Below, piece by piece: positions 19,021 to 21,525 of a stretch of DNA of 21,525 bases. The DNA is taken from positions 1 through 21,525 of the forward strand of contig JAQGAU010001087.1 of the NCBI GenBank assembly GCA_034698045.1. Direction: 5' to 3'. A program made the translations under genes and the position numbers. This stretch comes from Paramacrobiotus richtersi (taxonomy: Eukaryota; Tardigrada; Eutardigrada; Parachela; Macrobiotidae). The notes below the pieces were generated by a model that searched no databases, was not told where the DNA came from, and saw only the letters and a program-made list of their open reading frames with translations. Numbering within the stretch: position 1 is the first letter of the stretch; each line of letters opens with the position of its first letter.

Positions 19021-19466
19021 CCTGAAGTGCGCTTGAATATGGTAGAATGTTTAATCCACTGTTTTCGCTTGCAGTCGTTGGAACACGTTAAGTATACAGT
19101 GGGGGTACACCCATGTGTGTACACTTTCTTTCTTGTTTGCGAAATTGCGATATACGCAACTTTTACAGCAAATGTCCAGTGGATCGCGCGATTCGCGGCA
19201 AAGCGCGCTATATGGAAGCGCGTGAGTTTATAGCGGTTTATAAAATTAAGAAAAATAAAGAAATGATTATACTACAATACAGTGTAGTTTGTTTAATTAA
19301 AGTATCTTTTGTTTTAAAGTTATATGTCGTTAAAGTCAAAAACGTCGCTTCCATTTTTAATAAATCTGTATTTTTTGGGAAAAACATGTTCCCGTTTCAT
19401 TGTGCGCGTAATTTCAGTCATGTGTGATCTAGCTTCTTGATATCAGAATTCTGTTGATTCTCAATA
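19021..19466. other. Stretch downstream of the GPCR, no gene seen
   Basis: Two overlapping plus-strand frames (19027-19233 and 19113-19427) encode no recognisable domain. The DNA just after the GPCR stop is AT-rich, without a clear AATAAA on the minus strand. Confidence 0.4.
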
Positions 19467-20339
19467 TTAATCAATGTTAAATTTGTTTACCGGATCCGCG
19501 GCATTTCCTAGCAGTAAAAGAAAATGCAGCCAACATCGAAAAATAAAATTTCCCCAAAAAACATCCTGATATCCCGTCAGCACCACCGGAATCGGTAAAA
19601 GGCATAATGAGTACCAAATAAACGAGGCAAATAACATGCGTGCCACGATAATCCGCCGTTTAGCCGTTCTACTAATCGCATGACTAATATCCGCTTGTAC
19701 AGGTTCCCATTGGGAACGGACACACGTTGTCCGAACAAATATCACGGTATGCACAATTCCCCGTATGCCAACTGGCGCGAATGCACCAGTAGTAATCGAC
19801 AACATGAACACAACCTTCTGCGTCACATACGGCTCACAGCTGCCCAGGTCGCCAATGCGAAATTCTATCCCCAGTCCGTAGTAGAAAGGAATCGTCGAAG
19901 AAAGCCCCAGAACCCAGGAAAAAACAATCATGGATATTACTACATTTTTCGAGCGGCAGAATGCGTAGTGATGCGGGTAGAAGATAGCGATCAATCGATT
20001 CACTGAAAGACAGCATTCTGTCCAGTGTCCAATATGGAGAAACCCAATGAACGCTACGGAAAATACAGCGCAGTCGACAAAGAGCAGTACACCGCTATGC
20101 GCCAGACACGCCTGAATACAGAACAATGGGAAATGCACCGCGCACGTGAGGAAACGAAGGAGTAAGACGTGCGCGATCAACGCTCCACTGCCCGTTCGCA
20201 ACTTCGGTTGACAGATAATCGTCAGCAAAACCAATAAAGTAAAAAAACTCCCGATACAACTGACAATCAACGTGGCGGTTGCCCAGAGAATAAACGCCGA
20301 ATCATAAGAATGGTCGATTGTGGAAACATTAGCGTGCAT
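19467..20339 (-). CDS. Rhodopsin-class (class A) orphan GPCR, single exon
   Basis: A 290-residue protein with seven hydrophobic segments at about 15-42, 52-76, 84-113, 132-153, 175-201, 229-256 and 262-281. It would be a plasma-membrane receptor coupling to G proteins. The N-terminus is short, with an NVS glycosylation site at residue 4. Cys90 and Cys168 are placed for the TM3-ECL2 disulphide. The DRY box reads NRL (114-116) in SVNRLIAIFYPHHY. The NPxxY motif is replaced by DPVNKF (282-287), only three residues from the end. The usual TM1 Asn (GN) reads GS, and the TM2 Asp position appears to be Arg62. A basic KRR precedes TM6. Such divergence suits a fast-evolving lineage-specific receptor, perhaps chemosensory; the ligand is unknown. 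The start is the only upstream ATG in frame with a sensible N-terminus. Its tandem duplicate is the remnant at 14006-14335. Confidence 0.88.
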   Translation of the reverse strand: MHANVSTIDHSYDSAFILWATATLIVSCIGSFFTLLVLLTIICQPKLRTGSGALIAHVLLLRFLTCAVHFPLFCIQACLAHSGVLLFVDCAVFSVAFIGFLHIGHWTECCLSVNRLIAIFYPHHYAFCRSKNVVISMIVFSWVLGLSSTIPFYYGLGIEFRIGDLGSCEPYVTQKVVFMLSITTGAFAPVGIRGIVHTVIFVRTTCVRSQWEPVQADISHAISRTAKRRIIVARMLFASFIWYSLCLLPIPVVLTGYQDVFWGNFIFRCWLHFLLLLGNAADPVNKFNID

Positions 20340-21525
20340 TCTGCGAAGGATCTGTCGCTTCGTCTTGCATGTGTTACTTCCTGAATGAAAGAGCTATCAA
20401 GTGATGAGATGGCAGCGATGAGGGAGAGCGGTTTCTACAATCCCGTGAGGTGACATAATCCATCTGATGGCTAATTCGGGAGGTTGGTGTGCTGCCGGCA
20501 TCCTGCTGTGGTATTGATTTTTTTATGTAAAATGCGCAGCCCGCGCTTATTGTCTGCACGCTTGTTTGCATTGTGGACTCTATCTTGTTTGGATTTGATG
20601 ATGTTAATGCTGATGGATTTGATCCAGCTGGCCCTGGCTAAATGATCTAACAGGCGTGTCAGTGTACGGTTTGTGGAAGTCAAACTTCCGACAGCACTTC
20701 CTGTTGGTCATTTTTTTATGATACATATTGTATCTTCATCTGTTGCGCAAGCATAATGTACAGGCATTAACATATGTAAATGTGATGTTTTCCATCACAC
20801 TACAGCTTGAAAACTGTACTTGCGCCAGAATGTCCTCCATTTGTTCTATAGAATCTAAACTTCCTAAACGAAATTTTATAAAATTTAAATAAAATTTTGT
20901 AAAATTTATAAAAAAATTTCCACAATAATGTTTTTTTCAGATAAGCTGATTAATGCGAAAGGACTGCCGACTTAAAGTATAAATGCACAGAATGTGTATC
21001 TACTCCACGTTATGGAAAAGGATCCTAGCGGCCTACTGTTTGCAACAGTTTGGCATGTGTTTTCGTTAATGGCCGGCATATTTCCGCGTTTTGTGTACAT
21101 AAAAATTTATCGATGAAAAACGCCCTAAATAACTTTTGCGGTGTGTTGTTGCCAGCTTACATGCATGTGGGTTCTTGAAAGTTTGTGGAACTTTAAACTT
21201 TTGGCAGCACCTTTTTCCCGTCGATCTGTGAATATTAAAGACGAAAACGCTCTGCTGTAGTTGCGCAACAGAGGAAATAGTCAGAGGAAATAAGAAATAA
21301 ATCAGTGGTTTATATTACTTCTATATATGCCACTCTGCGCCCCTGCGGTAATTGTTTAGGGCAGGAAGATTGTCTGACAGAAAGGGTGTGAATTATAGTG
21401 ATAGATTGTGTAACAACCAACCATTTGGTCACACAAACGGACACAGGGAATTAGCTCCGACCCATTGAGAAAGCATGCGCCGATGCGCCACTCTATTGTT
21501 GCTTTTCACCATAACGCACCACAGT
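20340..21525. other. Right-end stretch upstream of the GPCR, no gene seen
   Basis: Short minus-strand frames at 20374-20571 and 20471-20683 lack recognisable content. There is a loosely repeated pair, about 20668-20760 and 21179-21275, and an AT-rich tract at 20866-20921. No TATA box is obvious just before the GPCR start. I found no tRNA or other RNA gene. Confidence 0.4.
20866..20921. repeat. AT-rich AAATTTTATAAAATTT repeats
   Basis: Four to five variants of AAATTTTATAAA or AAAATTTGT in a row, largely self-complementary. Confidence 0.6.

Larger units (their letters stand above)
14683..19805. repeat. Tandem segmental duplication, unit 2 (NAT-C plus intact GPCR)
   Basis: Direct-orientation counterpart of 9345-14335, with the same order of landmarks. 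The intact GPCR extends beyond the shared part, to 20339. Whether upstream DNA beyond 20339 was part of the original unit cannot be seen. Confidence 0.8.

Noticed and set aside
1-21525. CRISPR arrays, tRNA or rRNA genes, bacterial operon signals
   Set aside because: No regularly spaced repeats, no cloverleaf-like or rRNA-like stretches noticed, and introns show the DNA is eukaryotic. A dedicated tRNA/RNA search was not possible here.
1-21525. Retroviral, LTR or other virus-derived elements
   Set aside because: No reverse transcriptase, integrase, protease or capsid-like peptides and no long terminal direct repeats were recognised. The long direct repeats present are the NAT-GPCR tandem units.

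Overview
This is animal-type eukaryotic DNA. It has GT-AG introns of roughly 77 to 584 bp, a single-exon rhodopsin-class GPCR, DNA transposons with target-site duplications, long intergenic stretches and no operon signals. The lineage cannot be fixed from the sequence. A small compact-genome invertebrate fits best. A tardigrade is my favoured guess, from the style of the divergent orphan GPCR and the fungal-looking NAT genes, but confidence is low; a rotifer, mite or similar animal is possible.

The main theme is a cluster of arylamine N-acetyltransferase (NAT) genes. Three apparently complete three-exon NAT genes lie on the minus strand: NAT-A (7487-8779), NAT-B (9857-11485) and NAT-C (15507-16870). 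A fourth, decayed copy lies on the plus strand (about 1632-5048). In all three complete genes intron 1 splits the codon of the catalytic cysteine, and intron 2 falls just before the catalytic histidine. NAT-B has Glu where NAT-A and NAT-C have the catalytic Asp. The sequences look more like fungal than vertebrate NATs.

Left part (1-8800): a two-copy gene family that I do not recognise lies next to the NAT-A type. Copy 1 (to 764) is followed by the NAT pseudogene. Copy 2 (about 5263-6780) is followed by NAT-A in the opposite orientation. The pseudogene is split by a 2776-bp hAT-type DNA transposon (1970-4745) with an exact 8-bp target duplication and no recognisable transposase. Copy 2 carries a 158-bp near-perfect palindrome (5807-5964) that may now serve as an intron.

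Right part (about 9345-19805): two tandem copies of a roughly 5.4-kb unit, each made of NAT downstream flank, NAT gene, conserved intergenic DNA and GPCR. In unit 1 the GPCR is reduced to a frameshifted 3' remnant (14006-14335). In unit 2 it is intact (19467-20339). The stretch from 20340 to 21525 shows no gene.

The NATs would be cytosolic enzymes that move acetyl (or another acyl group) from CoA to aromatic amines or hydrazines. The GPCR would be a plasma-membrane receptor. Nothing in the sequence shows a functional link between the two beyond co-duplication.
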